Shown here in pieces: positions 43,981 through 53,044 of a stretch of 64,000 nucleotides of DNA; within the stretch, counting starts at the first letter, position 1, and every line of letters starts with the position of its first letter. Position numbers and translations under genes: made by a program. Source of the stretch: Fimbriimonas ginsengisoli Gsoil 348. GTDB lineage: Bacteria > Armatimonadota > Fimbriimonadia > Fimbriimonadales > Fimbriimonadaceae. Where the stretch lies: the NCBI RefSeq assembly GCF_000724625.1, contig NZ_CP007139.1:4216001-4280000 (forward strand), in the 5' to 3' direction. The notes beneath the pieces were generated by a model. That model did no database searches, was not told the DNA's origin, and saw only the letters and a program-made list of their open reading frames with translations.

Positions 43981-44838
43981 TTACAACGCCGGGGCATTTG
44001 TTTTCGTGCCCCGCTCGCGCGAAGGGATTTTGGTGACGCCGCTTGCGCGCAACGTGCCGTTCCGTAAGACCACCCGATCTACCTTCATCGCCCCAGACAA
44101 ACCTAAGTCGCGATCGAGATCGACCACGGGATTCAGGATTTCCAGCAATACCTTTTGCAACTCGGGATCGGCCGGATTGCCATCGAACAAGACGCGGGGG
44201 TGGGTTAGGACCAAGCGAGAGCCGCCGGCCGGCTCGAGGCGTGCCGCGATGAAGAAGTCGGTGGTGAGGAGGATCAGCTCGGCCCGCCCTTCGATGAACA
44301 GCTTGTCTCGATCCATCCGGACATGGGCGGTTTTGACCTCGTGGAATTTGGCGAGGATGAACGCTTCCAGATCGGCAGCCGTTACCTCCACCTCGCCAAT
44401 GCCTAAGCCGCTTCGGCTGAGCCGAAAGCGATGATCGCGAAGGGCGAGGGCGAGATCGAAGCGACAGTCGGGAATATCCGCTTGCAACCTCGCTACGCGC
44501 AGGCCGCGGAGGGTGAAGTCGCGCATGTCGATGCGTAGGTCGTGCAAGACGCCTCGCTGAGACCGCCACGGCTCCGTGTAGAGCGGGAGGCCGTCCGACG
44601 AGAAGCCGGACGCGACGATCGACACCCGGTGGATATCGCCAAAGATCGCCTCCGGGCCCACGCTCGATTTGATGTCGACACGTTTGCGATCGCCTGAGAG
44701 AAGGGAAGAGATCTCGGTGGCCGCGAGCCGCTCGAACCGGTGCACCTCGGCATTCACGGTGCGAATCAGCCCCAACCCCACGAGTCCGACTAAGATCGGG
44801 GTCATTGGACGATCACGGCATGGCCCGAAGCGCGCCAT
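43981..44838 (-). CDS. DUF2993 (LmeA-like) lipid-binding protein
   Basis: The protein has 285 residues with an N-terminal hydrophobic signal or anchor (PILVGLVGLGLI). A beta-rich pattern with RVDIKSSVGPEAIFGDIHRVSIVASGF and LHDLRIDMRDFTL and the end LSGAMKVDRVVLRNGTLRASG fits the DUF2993 family, whose mycobacterial member LmeA binds phospholipid in the periplasm. The first 11 residues may be untranslated if the ATG at 44805 is used. It forms an operon with the glycosyltransferase, suggesting cell-envelope lipid or glycan work. Confidence 0.75.
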   Translation of the reverse strand: MARFGPCRDRPMTPILVGLVGLGLIRTVNAEVHRFERLAATEISSLLSGDRKRVDIKSSVGPEAIFGDIHRVSIVASGFSSDGLPLYTEPWRSQRGVLHDLRIDMRDFTLRGLRVARLQADIPDCRFDLALALRDHRFRLSRSGLGIGEVEVTAADLEAFILAKFHEVKTAHVRMDRDKLFIEGRAELILLTTDFFIAARLEPAGGSRLVLTHPRVLFDGNPADPELQKVLLEILNPVVDLDRDLGLSGAMKVDRVVLRNGTLRASGVTKIPSRERGTKTNAPAL

Positions 44839-45017
44839 GCATGCGGGTTGACCCGCAGGTTAGGGATGAAATCCTCGGTGGTGCTCATATTCAAGTTGGT
44901 AAGTTGCGACTTTCAACGGACTTGTTTGCAGGGGCGGGGGCCGTGCCACGTAATCTTGAAGCCTGCGGCAGTCTTACCACGCGTCTTTACGTCAACGACA
45001 GCGGCCGGAGCCTCGTA

Positions 45018-45023
45018 GATACT
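45018..45023 (+). promoter_or_regulatory. -10 element of a leaderless promoter (ygfZ)
   Basis: GATACT ends five bases before the ATG at 45029. Confidence 0.45.
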
Positions 45024-45028
45024 TTCGC

Positions 45029-45979
45029 ATGAACGACGACCGCCTGCGATCCGATTGCGGCCTGCTTAGTCTCCCGGGAATCGCACTCGCCGTGATTACG
45101 GGCGAGGACCGAAAAGATTGGCTGCAGGGGCAGGTGACCAACGACGTTCGCTCGCTTGATCCTGGCAACTCGGTCTCGTTTTGTCTCTGCTCCGCGACGG
45201 GGCAGATCCAATCCGTTATCGACGCCTGGGGGTTCGAGGGGCGAATTGCGATGACGACCGACCGGGAGACGCTGCCGGCATTTCTTCGCCGTGCCGAGGA
45301 GATGGTGATCATGGAAGACGTGGCCGCCGGCGAAGCGACGTCCGATTTCCACTTGATCAGTATCCAGGGGCCGACGGCGACGGAACGGCTCTCGAAACTC
45401 ATGAGCCTTCCCGATGCAAGCGCGGGTGAAACGCTGGTGGAGGGCGTGCCCGTCCTCTGTATGCAGTCCGACCGGACCGGGTTCGGAGGGTGGGATCTTT
45501 GGGTTCCCCGGTCGGCCAGAGACGTCATTCACAAGGTGGAGCTCGAGTTCGAACCGGTCACCGCGGAGGCGTTCAACGCCGCCCGGCTAGAGGCCGGGAT
45601 TCCGATGTTCGGAGTCGACATCCACGCCAAGACGATGCCTCCCGAACTCGGCCCAAGCTTTGAAGCAAAGCACGTCAGCTACAAAAAAGGATGCTATGTG
45701 GGGCAAGAAGTCCTGATGCGGATCCACAGCCGGGGCCACACGAATAAGACTTGGGTCGGCCTGCTCGCCGATGGTCCCCTTGAGGTCGGTGGGGAAGTTC
45801 ACGGCGCTGGACAGGGCGCGGTCGGGGTGCTGACCAGCGTTGCCGAGTCTCCTACATTCGGCCACATTGGCGGGGCGACAGTTCGAAACGAGGTTGCGTC
45901 GAACGGGGAATCTTTGCGGGTCATCACCGAGCGAGGGGAAGTAGATGTGGAAGTCCGCATCCTGCCCCTCACCTTGTAG
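45029..45979 (+). CDS. ygfZ: YgfZ/GcvT-type folate-binding protein (Fe-S cluster assembly factor)
   Basis: The protein has 316 residues. The diagnostic KGCYVGQEVLMRIHSRG block (K-G-C-Y-x-G-Q-E) is present, and the N-terminal DRKDWLQGQVTNDVRSL matches YgfZ rather than the glycine-cleavage T protein. YgfZ binds tetrahydrofolate and supports assembly or repair of iron-sulfur proteins. Stand-alone gene upstream of pdhA. Confidence 0.92.
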   Translation: MNDDRLRSDCGLLSLPGIALAVITGEDRKDWLQGQVTNDVRSLDPGNSVSFCLCSATGQIQSVIDAWGFEGRIAMTTDRETLPAFLRRAEEMVIMEDVAAGEATSDFHLISIQGPTATERLSKLMSLPDASAGETLVEGVPVLCMQSDRTGFGGWDLWVPRSARDVIHKVELEFEPVTAEAFNAARLEAGIPMFGVDIHAKTMPPELGPSFEAKHVSYKKGCYVGQEVLMRIHSRGHTNKTWVGLLADGPLEVGGEVHGAGQGAVGVLTSVAESPTFGHIGGATVRNEVASNGESLRVITERGEVDVEVRILPLTL

Positions 45980-46019
45980 TCGAATAGGAATTTGGAGCCG
46001 TGGGCTTTCCTGGCGCGGG

Positions 46020-46025
46020 TATAAC
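46020..46025 (+). promoter_or_regulatory. -10 element for pdhA-pdhB
   Basis: TATAAC would start transcription near 46032, giving a leader of about 70 bases, unlike the leaderless genes around it. The pdhA GTG has its own gagga site. Confidence 0.4.
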
Positions 46026-46102
46026 TTGCCATAGGGTCCCGACTGCCTCAACGGCGAGGTCATGTCGGGCCACCACCTCCCAACCTTCTATTTGAGGAAC
46101 CT

Positions 46103-47134
46103 GTGGCCAAACAAGCCGAGAAAAAAACCCCCGCCAAACCCATCGAAGAGTCGAAAGAGCAGCTCGAAGCTTATTACCGCGAGATGCTTTTCATCCGGCA
46201 CTTTGAAGAGAAGTCAAACGTTGCATACCGCCTCGGCAAAATCGGCGGCTACATGCATACCTACATCGGAATGGAAGCGCTGGCAACCGGCTGGCTGCAC
46301 TCGATCCGGATGGGTCACGACTATGTCATTACCGCTTACCGCGACCACGCCCATGCGTTAATCCTTGGCACCGATCCGGTCGCGGTCTTCGCCGAGTTGA
46401 TGGGCCGCAAGGGTGGTACCGCCGGCGGAAAGGGTGGCTCGATGCACATCTTCGACCCGGCGAACGGCTTCTACGGAGGCTGGGGTATCGTCGGCGGGCA
46501 TCTTCCGCTGGGAGCGGGACTCGCCTTCGCGGTGAAGTACCGTCAGGAAGACAAAGTCGTTCTGAACTTCATGGGTGATGGCGCGGCGAACCAGGGCGTG
46601 GTCTTTGAAACGCTCAACATGGCCGGCCTGTACGACCTGCCCTGCATCTTCATCATCGAGAACAACGAGTTCGCGATGGGGACTCGGCTGGAGTACCACG
46701 CCGCCGACCCAGAGCTTTGGAAGCGAGGCATTCCATTCGGCATTAAGAGCGAGCGGATCGACGGCATGGACGTCATCCAGATGCGGAAGGACGCCCAACG
46801 CATCGTCGACTGGGTTCGCGAGAACAAGAAGCCGTACTTCGTGGAAGTGATGTGCTACCGCTATGCCGGCCACGGCGCGGCCGACAACGACCGGCAGCTC
46901 TACCGAACCAAGGAAGAGGAAGCCGAGAACCAGAAGCGCGATCCGATCCAGCGCCTCAAGAACTATCTGCTCGAAAAGCAGTACGTCTCCGAGGAGGTTC
47001 TCGAAGCGATCGACGCCGAGGAGCTCGAGCGGGTCGAGAAGATTTACGAGGAAGCCGATGCCCAGCCGTTCCCGGATCCGGATGAGGTTTACGACAACAT
47101 TTATTCCGACATGAAGCCGGAGCAAGGGCACTAG
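46103..47134 (+). CDS. pdhA: Pyruvate dehydrogenase E1 component, alpha subunit
   Basis: The protein has 343 residues from a GTG with gagga seven bases upstream. The thiamine-diphosphate motif is GDGAANQGVVFETLNMAGLYDLPCIFIIENN (quoted in part: GDGAANQG to IENN). LMGRKGGTAGGKGGSMHIF and YAGHGAADNDRQLYRTKEE are typical of E1-alpha. It decarboxylates pyruvate (or a branched 2-oxo acid) and passes the acyl group to E2. The E2 and E3 genes are not in the window. Confidence 0.95.
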   Translation: MAKQAEKKTPAKPIEESKEQLEAYYREMLFIRHFEEKSNVAYRLGKIGGYMHTYIGMEALATGWLHSIRMGHDYVITAYRDHAHALILGTDPVAVFAELMGRKGGTAGGKGGSMHIFDPANGFYGGWGIVGGHLPLGAGLAFAVKYRQEDKVVLNFMGDGAANQGVVFETLNMAGLYDLPCIFIIENNEFAMGTRLEYHAADPELWKRGIPFGIKSERIDGMDVIQMRKDAQRIVDWVRENKKPYFVEVMCYRYAGHGAADNDRQLYRTKEEEAENQKRDPIQRLKNYLLEKQYVSEEVLEAIDAEELERVEKIYEEADAQPFPDPDEVYDNIYSDMKPEQGH

Positions 47135-47136
47135 GA

Positions 47137-48138
47137 ATGTCAAATACAATCGAATTAACCTACCGAGAGGCTCTCACCAAGAGCATGCAGGAGGAGATGG
47201 ATAAGAACGCCGACGTCTTCCTGATGGGAGAGGACATCGGCCGGTACCAGGGGACCTTCAAGGTCACTCGGGGCTTGGTTGAGAAGTACGGAGCCCGCGA
47301 GAGCGAGTTCAACCCACGCGTTTTGGACACTCCGATCACCGAAGCCGGCTTTGCCGGAATCGCGACCGGCGCGGCAATGGCGGGTCTTCGACCGATCGTC
47401 GAGTTCATGACGATGAGCTTCTCGATCCTCGCGCTCGACCAGATCATCAACCACACGGCGAAGATCCATTACATGTCGAACGGCGTGGTCAAGTGCCCGA
47501 TCGTCTTCCGTGGACCCGGTGGCGCGGCCAAGCAGCTTTCGGCACAGCACTCTCACTCGATGGAGGGGTGGTTCGCCCACGTGCCCGGCCTGAAGGTGGT
47601 GGCGCCGGCGTTCGCCAGCGACGCTTACGGACTTCTGAAGACGGCGGTCGCCGACGACAATCCGGTCATCTTCTACGAGAACCCGGGTCTGTACGCCACG
47701 AAGGGGATGGTGCCCGACGATCCGAACTACATGCTTCCGCTTGGCAAGGCCAATGTGGTCAAGGAAGGGAAGGACCTGTCGCTCATCGGCTACAGCCGCA
47801 TGACCCACGTCAACCTCGCCGCCGCCGAACTCCTGGCGAAGGACGGCATCGACGTGGAAGTCGTCGACGTCATCTCGCTTCTGCCGCTCGACATGCCGAC
47901 GATCTATGCGTCGATTCGGAAGACGCATCGCGCCGTCGTCGTCTACGAAGACTGGCGAAGCGGCGGATTCGGGGCGGAGATCGTGGCTCGGATCCAAGAG
48001 GACTGCTTCGACGACCTCGACGCCCCAGTTGGCCGGGTCGGCGGGCTCAACGTACCGATGCCCTACGCTCGAAACCTCGAGTTGCAGTGCATTCCGGACG
48101 AGAACGACGTCGTCGCGGCCGTTCGCAAGATTAGCTAG
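47137..48138 (+). CDS. pdhB: Pyruvate dehydrogenase E1 component, beta subunit
   Basis: The protein has 333 residues. ADVFLMGEDIGRYQGTFKVTRGL, DTPITEAGFAGIATGAAMAGLRPIVEFM and RGPGGAAKQLSAQHSHSMEGWFAHVPGLKVVAP (in part) are E1-beta signatures; E38-like glutamate in TPITEAG contacts the thiamine ring. It lies two bases after pdhA, with taggaatg as a ribosome site, so the two subunits are made together. Confidence 0.95.
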   Translation: MSNTIELTYREALTKSMQEEMDKNADVFLMGEDIGRYQGTFKVTRGLVEKYGARESEFNPRVLDTPITEAGFAGIATGAAMAGLRPIVEFMTMSFSILALDQIINHTAKIHYMSNGVVKCPIVFRGPGGAAKQLSAQHSHSMEGWFAHVPGLKVVAPAFASDAYGLLKTAVADDNPVIFYENPGLYATKGMVPDDPNYMLPLGKANVVKEGKDLSLIGYSRMTHVNLAAAELLAKDGIDVEVVDVISLLPLDMPTIYASIRKTHRAVVVYEDWRSGGFGAEIVARIQEDCFDDLDAPVGRVGGLNVPMPYARNLELQCIPDENDVVAAVRKIS

Positions 48139-48150
48139 TCTCTTAAAGCC

Positions 48151-48208
48151 CCCTCTCCCTCCTCCGGACCCATCACGGTAGAAACCGAATGCCGAACGAG
48201 GGAGAGGG
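48151..48208 (+). terminator. Family D hairpin, copy 2, acting as pdhB terminator
   Basis: ccctctccctc and gagggagaggg form an 11-base-pair stem around a loop of about 36 bases. It is related to the element at 27683-27730. No T tract follows, so termination is inferred from position. Confidence 0.6.
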
Positions 48209-48410
48209 ACTTGTCGTTACACACATCTTTGGGTTCAAGAATCCAAGTAGCTCCCCTTCATCACACTAACCCACTCCAAGGTTTGGGGGAGCATCTCGCA
48301 TGAGGTCGGAAGCCCCTCGTGTCGAACTACTCGAATGCCGCTGTAAAACAGGAGAAGAATCAGTACCAAACTCCCCTCGCGGAGAAGGAGAGGACGCCGA
48401 AGGATCTTAG

Positions 48411-48525
48411 GTGATTCCGCCCTTTCAGGGCTTGAGGAAATGGGTCGCCTCCACCCAGGGCTTACGCCCTGCGCTGGCAGATGCCGCCTCTTTGAGGCTG
48501 GATTGGGACGAGCCATCGTCCGCAC
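48411..48525. repeat. Hairpin ladder (family E), second site
   Basis: ccctttcaggg, cagggcttacgccctg and gcctctttgaggc stand in a row, the same design as at 43127. The gap 48139-48716 is otherwise empty: the open frames in it have no family features. Confidence 0.7.
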
Positions 48526-48704
48526 CTTCAATCATTAGTCGCCGCCAACCGGGACAAATACCATGCGACGGCTTCCGGAGGAGGGGAGTTTGGTACTTTC
48601 GGTTTTCCGCGGAGTTGTTGGCTTGAGAGATGTATATAACGAGAAGGAGGAGGCGGTCGCGTGAGGGCTCCGGGCAGCAAAGATCAGAAACGGCGAGCAC
48701 GGCG

Positions 48705-48710
48705 TAATAT
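48705..48710 (+). promoter_or_regulatory. -10 element of a leaderless promoter (esterase)
   Basis: TAATAT ends six bases before the ATG at 48717. Confidence 0.55.
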
Positions 48711-48716
48711 CAACGC

Positions 48717-49949
48717 ATGCTGTCCATCCTTGCGTTCAGTCTTGCCTTAGCTGGCTCCCTGCAAGACACCCCGGATGCTGTCCTCGTCCGCATTAGACTC
48801 AAGATCGAGTCGCTGCAAGCAAAACCTCAGCCCGATCTCTATGTCCTGCACCTTAAGTCGGTCCTCGCCCTTTCGCAAGCCGAGGTTCTCAAGCTTCAGT
48901 TCGGAAACGAAGCGCAGTCGAAGGAAGTCCTCGGCTACCTTCAGACCATCGACCACGGCCTGAACGACGACGGCGACAAGGCGGAGACCTACCTTCGAGA
49001 CGGGACGCGCGCATTGACTCTAGCCAGGCTGTCGAAGGTCGATGGCTCGCTCCAGTACTGTACCGTCGGACTCCCCCCACACTGGGATCCGAGTCACGCC
49101 TACCCGATGATCGTCGGGATGCATGGCGCGGGGCCGCGCATCCCGCTTGCCTATGTGAACTTCACGTTCCTCCCTCACGGGAAGAGCGAGAAGCCACTCC
49201 GGGAAGTAATCACCGTCGTCCCTTGGGGACGCGGTAACCGGGGTTGGCGCGACGACGGGGAGAGCGACCTTTGGGAGGCCATCGAAGAGGTCAAGAGCTT
49301 TGCCAAGGTCGATCCTGACCGGTGCTATATGGCCGGCCATTCGATGGGAGCGGACGGCGTATGGGCGATTGCCCAGCGGACTCCGGATTTGTGGGCAGCG
49401 GTGGCGATGATGGCGGGCAGCACCTACTCGGCGCCGCCGGAACTTGGCTTGGTACCCAATGCCGCGCACCTGCCGTTCTACATCTGGATCGGCGATCAAG
49501 ATTCGAATAAAGATCGGATCCCTTCGTCGCAACAGGCACGAGACGCATTAGCCGCAGTAGGAAATACGCCTACGTTCGTTTTGCAACCTGGCGTGGGGCA
49601 TTCACCGCGAGGCGAAGACGAGGACGCAAAGACCGATTGGCTGCTTAGACACGTCCGCAGGCGGCCGGATCATTTCTCGTTCGTGGTGGACACCCTTCGC
49701 CACCGGGGCGTGTGGGGAGTTTTCGCCCTGCGTCGAAACGCGACCCGGGCGACGCTGCCGGAGCCCAACGTAAAGTTCGAGGTTTGGATCGAGGGTCAAC
49801 GGGTGCGGATTGAAGCGCCAGACGCACCCAAGATGCGAGTCGATCTTGGCTCGACAGGGCTCGGTATGACCGGCGATGTCGAAGTGGTGTTCAACGGCAA
49901 ATCGGTCTTCAATGGTCCGGTGCCGATCACGCCGATCGAAATTGGGTGA
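48717..49949 (+). CDS. Secreted alpha/beta-hydrolase (esterase/depolymerase-like)
   Basis: The protein has 410 residues with a short signal peptide (MLSILAFSLALAGS). A helical N-terminal region (to about 110) precedes the hydrolase fold: PMIVGMHGAG (oxyanion region), the nucleophile elbow GHSMGADGVWAIA, an Asp in YIWIGDQDSNKD and the His in PGVGHSPRGE. It resembles the PHB-depolymerase and feruloyl-esterase group. The C-terminal 90 residues are a beta domain of unknown role. Substrate unknown. Confidence 0.83.
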   Translation: MLSILAFSLALAGSLQDTPDAVLVRIRLKIESLQAKPQPDLYVLHLKSVLALSQAEVLKLQFGNEAQSKEVLGYLQTIDHGLNDDGDKAETYLRDGTRALTLARLSKVDGSLQYCTVGLPPHWDPSHAYPMIVGMHGAGPRIPLAYVNFTFLPHGKSEKPLREVITVVPWGRGNRGWRDDGESDLWEAIEEVKSFAKVDPDRCYMAGHSMGADGVWAIAQRTPDLWAAVAMMAGSTYSAPPELGLVPNAAHLPFYIWIGDQDSNKDRIPSSQQARDALAAVGNTPTFVLQPGVGHSPRGEDEDAKTDWLLRHVRRRPDHFSFVVDTLRHRGVWGVFALRRNATRATLPEPNVKFEVWIEGQRVRIEAPDAPKMRVDLGSTGLGMTGDVEVVFNGKSVFNGPVPITPIEIG

Positions 49950-49954
49950 AGGGG

Positions 49955-50024
49955 CGCTAGGTGTTGGGCGTTAGGGCTTTCCTTCCATTCCCCAACGCCC
50001 AACGCCCTAACGCCATAACGCCTA
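49955..50024. repeat. Family F inverted repeat of GGCGTTA units, copy 1 (shared terminator)
   Basis: ggcgttagggc pairs with gccctaacgcc, and further ttgggcg/cgcccaa units extend it. It lies exactly between the convergent esterase and DUF4142 genes. Confidence 0.7.
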
Positions 50025-50609
50025 TCACATACCGTGATCCATCTTCGTGGCGCCCATCATGGTTTTCTTGGCGATGAGCATCTTGTAGTGCATGGTGACG
50101 GCGGGGAGCGTCTTAACGGCGTACGCCTTGACGTCCTGGTCCCGACCATTCTGGATTTCACCTTTGAACTTCATCGAAGTGGCGGCATGGCCGTCCTTCT
50201 GCCACATCTGGTAGGCGCTGTCGAAAGCCGAACCTCGGAGGCTTGCAAGCTTGTTGTACGCCTTCTGAAGCTTGGAAGGGAGGTTGGAAGGGAGCGATAC
50301 GCCCTTGTTCGATGCGACCGCCTTCAGCTCTTCCTGGGATCCCTTGTGCTCGTGGATCATTTCCTTGGCGAACTCTTGGACGAACGTGTCGTTACTTCGC
50401 TCGGCGGCGAGTTGGCTCGTTAGGATCTCGAACATGTTCGCCGCGGCGGCATCCTTAACGAACTTCATGTCGCGCGAGTTGAGTCCGCTTACGGTGCGGA
50501 ACAGTCTCTCCGGGCGGCCGTCCTGCGAAATCGAAACGTTTTGCGCGAACGCCGGTACGACGAGCGAAAATGCTGCGACCGCGATCGCTCCGAAATTCTT
50601 AGTGTTCAT
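50025..50609 (-). CDS. DUF4142 family exported protein
   Basis: The protein has 194 residues with a signal peptide (IAVAAFSLVVPAFAQN). The two-helix ferritin-like pattern DMKFVKDAAAANMFEILTSQLAAERSNDTFVQEFAKEMIHEHKGSQEELKAVA (in part) is DUF4142, with the conserved MIxDH-like MIHEHKG. Function unknown, predicted in the periplasm. A strong aaggagag site eight bases before the ATG at 50609 decides the start; the frame upstream to 50837 is rejected because it overlaps the SDR gene. Confidence 0.88.
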   Translation of the reverse strand: MNTKNFGAIAVAAFSLVVPAFAQNVSISQDGRPERLFRTVSGLNSRDMKFVKDAAAANMFEILTSQLAAERSNDTFVQEFAKEMIHEHKGSQEELKAVASNKGVSLPSNLPSKLQKAYNKLASLRGSAFDSAYQMWQKDGHAATSMKFKGEIQNGRDQDVKAYAVKTLPAVTMHYKMLIAKKTMMGATKMDHGM

Positions 50610-50736
50610 GTTGGGCTCTCCTTGGTTAGCGTCGCGTCGAGCGACCCTGCGTTTACGATCAGGCCTTCCGGTTGCTTGTTCCAACTTCTTCTCAGGTCCC
50701 GAACCGCGGTAGGACCATTGCGTCTGATAGGGGTTC

Positions 50737-51456
50737 ATGCGGTTCGAAAACAAGGTTTGTATCGTCACGGGAGCGGCTTCGGGAATAGGGCTCGCGACGG
50801 CTAACCGGATGGCATCCGAGGGAGGAAGGGTCGCCATCGTCGATCTGAAAGCGGAAGCCGCGGAGGCGGCGGCCCAGGCGATTGGGGAGGCGGCAATCTC
50901 CTTAGTGGCGGACGTCGGAGACGCGGGTGCGATCCAAGACGGGATTCACGCCGTGCTGGAAAAATGGGGCCGCATCGACGTGCTCGTCAATAACGCGGCG
51001 ATGATGACGTTTCAGCTTCTCGAGGAGCTAACGGTGGAGCAATGGGATCATGTGCTTGCGGTGAATCTCCGCTCGGTCTTTGCTTTTTGCAGAGGGGTGG
51101 CTCCGCATATTCAAGGGGGCGCCATCGTCAACGTCTCGTCCGTCCATGCCCACGAGACGACGGCAAACGTAATTCCGTACGCCAGCAGTAAAGGGGGAAT
51201 GGAAGCTTTTTGCCGGGCGATGAGTCAGGAATATCCGATCGAAAAGCTCCGAATCAACTGCGTGGCGCCGGGAGCCATCAACACGCCGATGCTTTGGAAC
51301 AATCCGAACGTGAAAAGCGGCAAAGAGAAAATAACCGGAAAAGTCGGCGAGCCCGAGGATGTGGCGGCGGCAATCTGCTTCCTTGCTAGCGACGAGGCGA
51401 AGTTTATCAACGGAACCACGCTCGTCGTAGACGGTGGCCGGCTGGATGTCTTGTAG
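50737..51456 (+). CDS. Short-chain dehydrogenase/reductase (classical SDR)
   Basis: The protein has 239 residues. Cofactor motif TGAASGIG (11-18), NNAA (85-88), the catalytic S134/S135, Y148 and K152 (VIPYASSKGGMEAF), and PGAINTPM. An acidic residue at D36 after strand 2 favours NAD. The GH1 gene follows after ten bases, so the two may act on related sugars. Confidence 0.93.
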   Translation: MRFENKVCIVTGAASGIGLATANRMASEGGRVAIVDLKAEAAEAAAQAIGEAAISLVADVGDAGAIQDGIHAVLEKWGRIDVLVNNAAMMTFQLLEELTVEQWDHVLAVNLRSVFAFCRGVAPHIQGGAIVNVSSVHAHETTANVIPYASSKGGMEAFCRAMSQEYPIEKLRINCVAPGAINTPMLWNNPNVKSGKEKITGKVGEPEDVAAAICFLASDEAKFINGTTLVVDGGRLDVL

Positions 51457-51466
51457 GTTTTCAAAT

Positions 51467-52669
51467 ATGCATCACGACTTCATGTTCGCGACCGGGATAG
51501 AGAACAGCTACCCGGTGATCGAAGTCGATGGGCGCCCGAAGCGCATCGATCAAATGCAGAAGTGCGGCCACTACGAGCGGTGGCGCGAAGACTTCGAGCT
51601 CGTTCGGGAGATGGGCATCGAATACCTCCGGTACGGGCCTCCTTACTACCAAACCCACCTTGGGCCGGGCCAATACGACTGGAGCTTCACCGACGAAACT
51701 TTTCAGGCTCTGTACGAGATGGGGATCACTCCGATCGTGGATCTGTGCCACTTCGGGACTCCCGACTGGCTGGGCGCGACGTTTCAAAACCGCGAATGGC
51801 CGCAATTCTTCGCCGAGTACGCCAAAGCGTTTGCCGAGCGTTATCCCTGGATCCGTCTCTTTACGCCGGTGAACGAGATCTTCATCGCCGCCCAGTTCTC
51901 GGCTCAATTCGGCTGGTGGAACGAGCGGCTTTGCTCAGATGTGGCCTACGTCACGGCACTCCATAACCTGTGCAAGGCGAACGTAATGGCGATGCGGGCC
52001 ATCCGTTCCGTGCGCCCCAACGCCACCTTCATTCAGAGCGAGTCTTCGGAATACTTCCACTCCCAAGATCCTCATTGCGAGCCGTACGCCTATTTTCTCA
52101 ACCACAAGAGATTCCTTCCCCTCGATCTAACTTACGGCCGAGAAATTAACGCGATGATGTACGAGTACCTACTCGACCATGGCATGACGCGCGAGGATTA
52201 CCAGTGGTTTCGAGACAACAACGTCCGCGGCAGTTGTGTCATGGGGAACGACTACTACTGGACGAACGAGCACTCGGTTTGCGCCGACCGAGCCATCGAA
52301 CCGTCGGGAGAAGTGTTCGGCTATTACGTCATTACCAAGCAATACTTCGACCGTTATCGGCTGCCGGTGATGCATACCGAGACGAACACGACCACGGAAC
52401 GTTCGGTCGAGTGGCTTCGAAAAGAGTGGGCGAACCTTCACCGTCTCAAACTCGACGGTGTCCCGATCCTCGGCTTTACTTGGTATTCGCTCACCGATCA
52501 GATCGACTGGGACGTCGCTCTGCGGGAGGAAAATAATCGGGTGCATACGGTGGGGCTCTACGACCTCGACCGAAAGATCCGCCCGGTGGGCGAGGCCTAC
52601 AAGAAGCTGATCGCACAGTGGGGCGGCATCCTCCCGACCGCCTCCGCCACTTTGCGTCCCTTCTTGTAG
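51467..52669 (+). CDS. Glycoside hydrolase family 1 protein
   Basis: The protein has 400 residues, cytoplasmic. The acid/base glutamate is E137 in LFTPVNEIFI (family pattern T-x-N-E), and the nucleophile is E305 in VMHTETNT (family I/V-T-E-N-G, here altered to T-E-T-N). YDWSFTDETFQALYEMGITPIVDLCHFGTPDW (in part) matches the conserved barrel start. It is a retaining glycosidase, substrate unknown; the altered nucleophile loop points to a divergent branch. It lies ten bases after the SDR gene. Confidence 0.85.
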   Translation: MHHDFMFATGIENSYPVIEVDGRPKRIDQMQKCGHYERWREDFELVREMGIEYLRYGPPYYQTHLGPGQYDWSFTDETFQALYEMGITPIVDLCHFGTPDWLGATFQNREWPQFFAEYAKAFAERYPWIRLFTPVNEIFIAAQFSAQFGWWNERLCSDVAYVTALHNLCKANVMAMRAIRSVRPNATFIQSESSEYFHSQDPHCEPYAYFLNHKRFLPLDLTYGREINAMMYEYLLDHGMTREDYQWFRDNNVRGSCVMGNDYYWTNEHSVCADRAIEPSGEVFGYYVITKQYFDRYRLPVMHTETNTTTERSVEWLRKEWANLHRLKLDGVPILGFTWYSLTDQIDWDVALREENNRVHTVGLYDLDRKIRPVGEAYKKLIAQWGGILPTASATLRPFL

Positions 52670-52725
52670 GCGGAGCATTTCCGGCTAGTGGGTCTCACCA
52701 GCGCGGTAACATCGGCCACCGATCC

Positions 52726-53008
52726 ATGAGCATTCGGACCGATCCTCGCCAGTTCAAGGGCCTCAGCAAGTTCGTATCGCTCGTCCTGCGTCACGAGCCT
52801 GGATTGGCAGGCCTCGAGCTCGAGGTGGGCGGATGGGTTTCGGTGGATCGACTTATCGAAGGTCGGCGGACGTAGAGGAAAGCCCTTCATTCTGGAAGTC
52901 GACGCTCAGAGGATGACCGAAAAAGGCTATCTGTTCTACCGCTCCGACAACGGGGTATGGCTTACTGAGCACGTTCCTTGCGCTTACATTAAATTCGCCG
53001 ACGGCTAA
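52726..53008 (+). pseudogene. kptA: Broken RNA 2'-phosphotransferase gene (kptA remnant)
   Basis: The start encodes KGLSKFVSLVLRHEPGLAGLELEVGGWVSVDRLIEG, the typical KptA N-terminus with the catalytic R-H of LRH. A stop follows at 52873. In the next frame, from about 52866, comes RRGKPFILEVDAQRM and FYRSDNGVWLTEHVPCAYI, the KptA C-terminus. Roughly 90-100 codons of the core, including the other catalytic arginines, are missing, and the two pieces are out of frame. KptA removes the 2'-phosphate left by Trl1-type RNA ligation, using NAD. This copy cannot be active. Confidence 0.88.
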
Positions 53009-53044
53009 TTATTTGGTGAACCCAAGCCGGTTACGCCGGCACAT

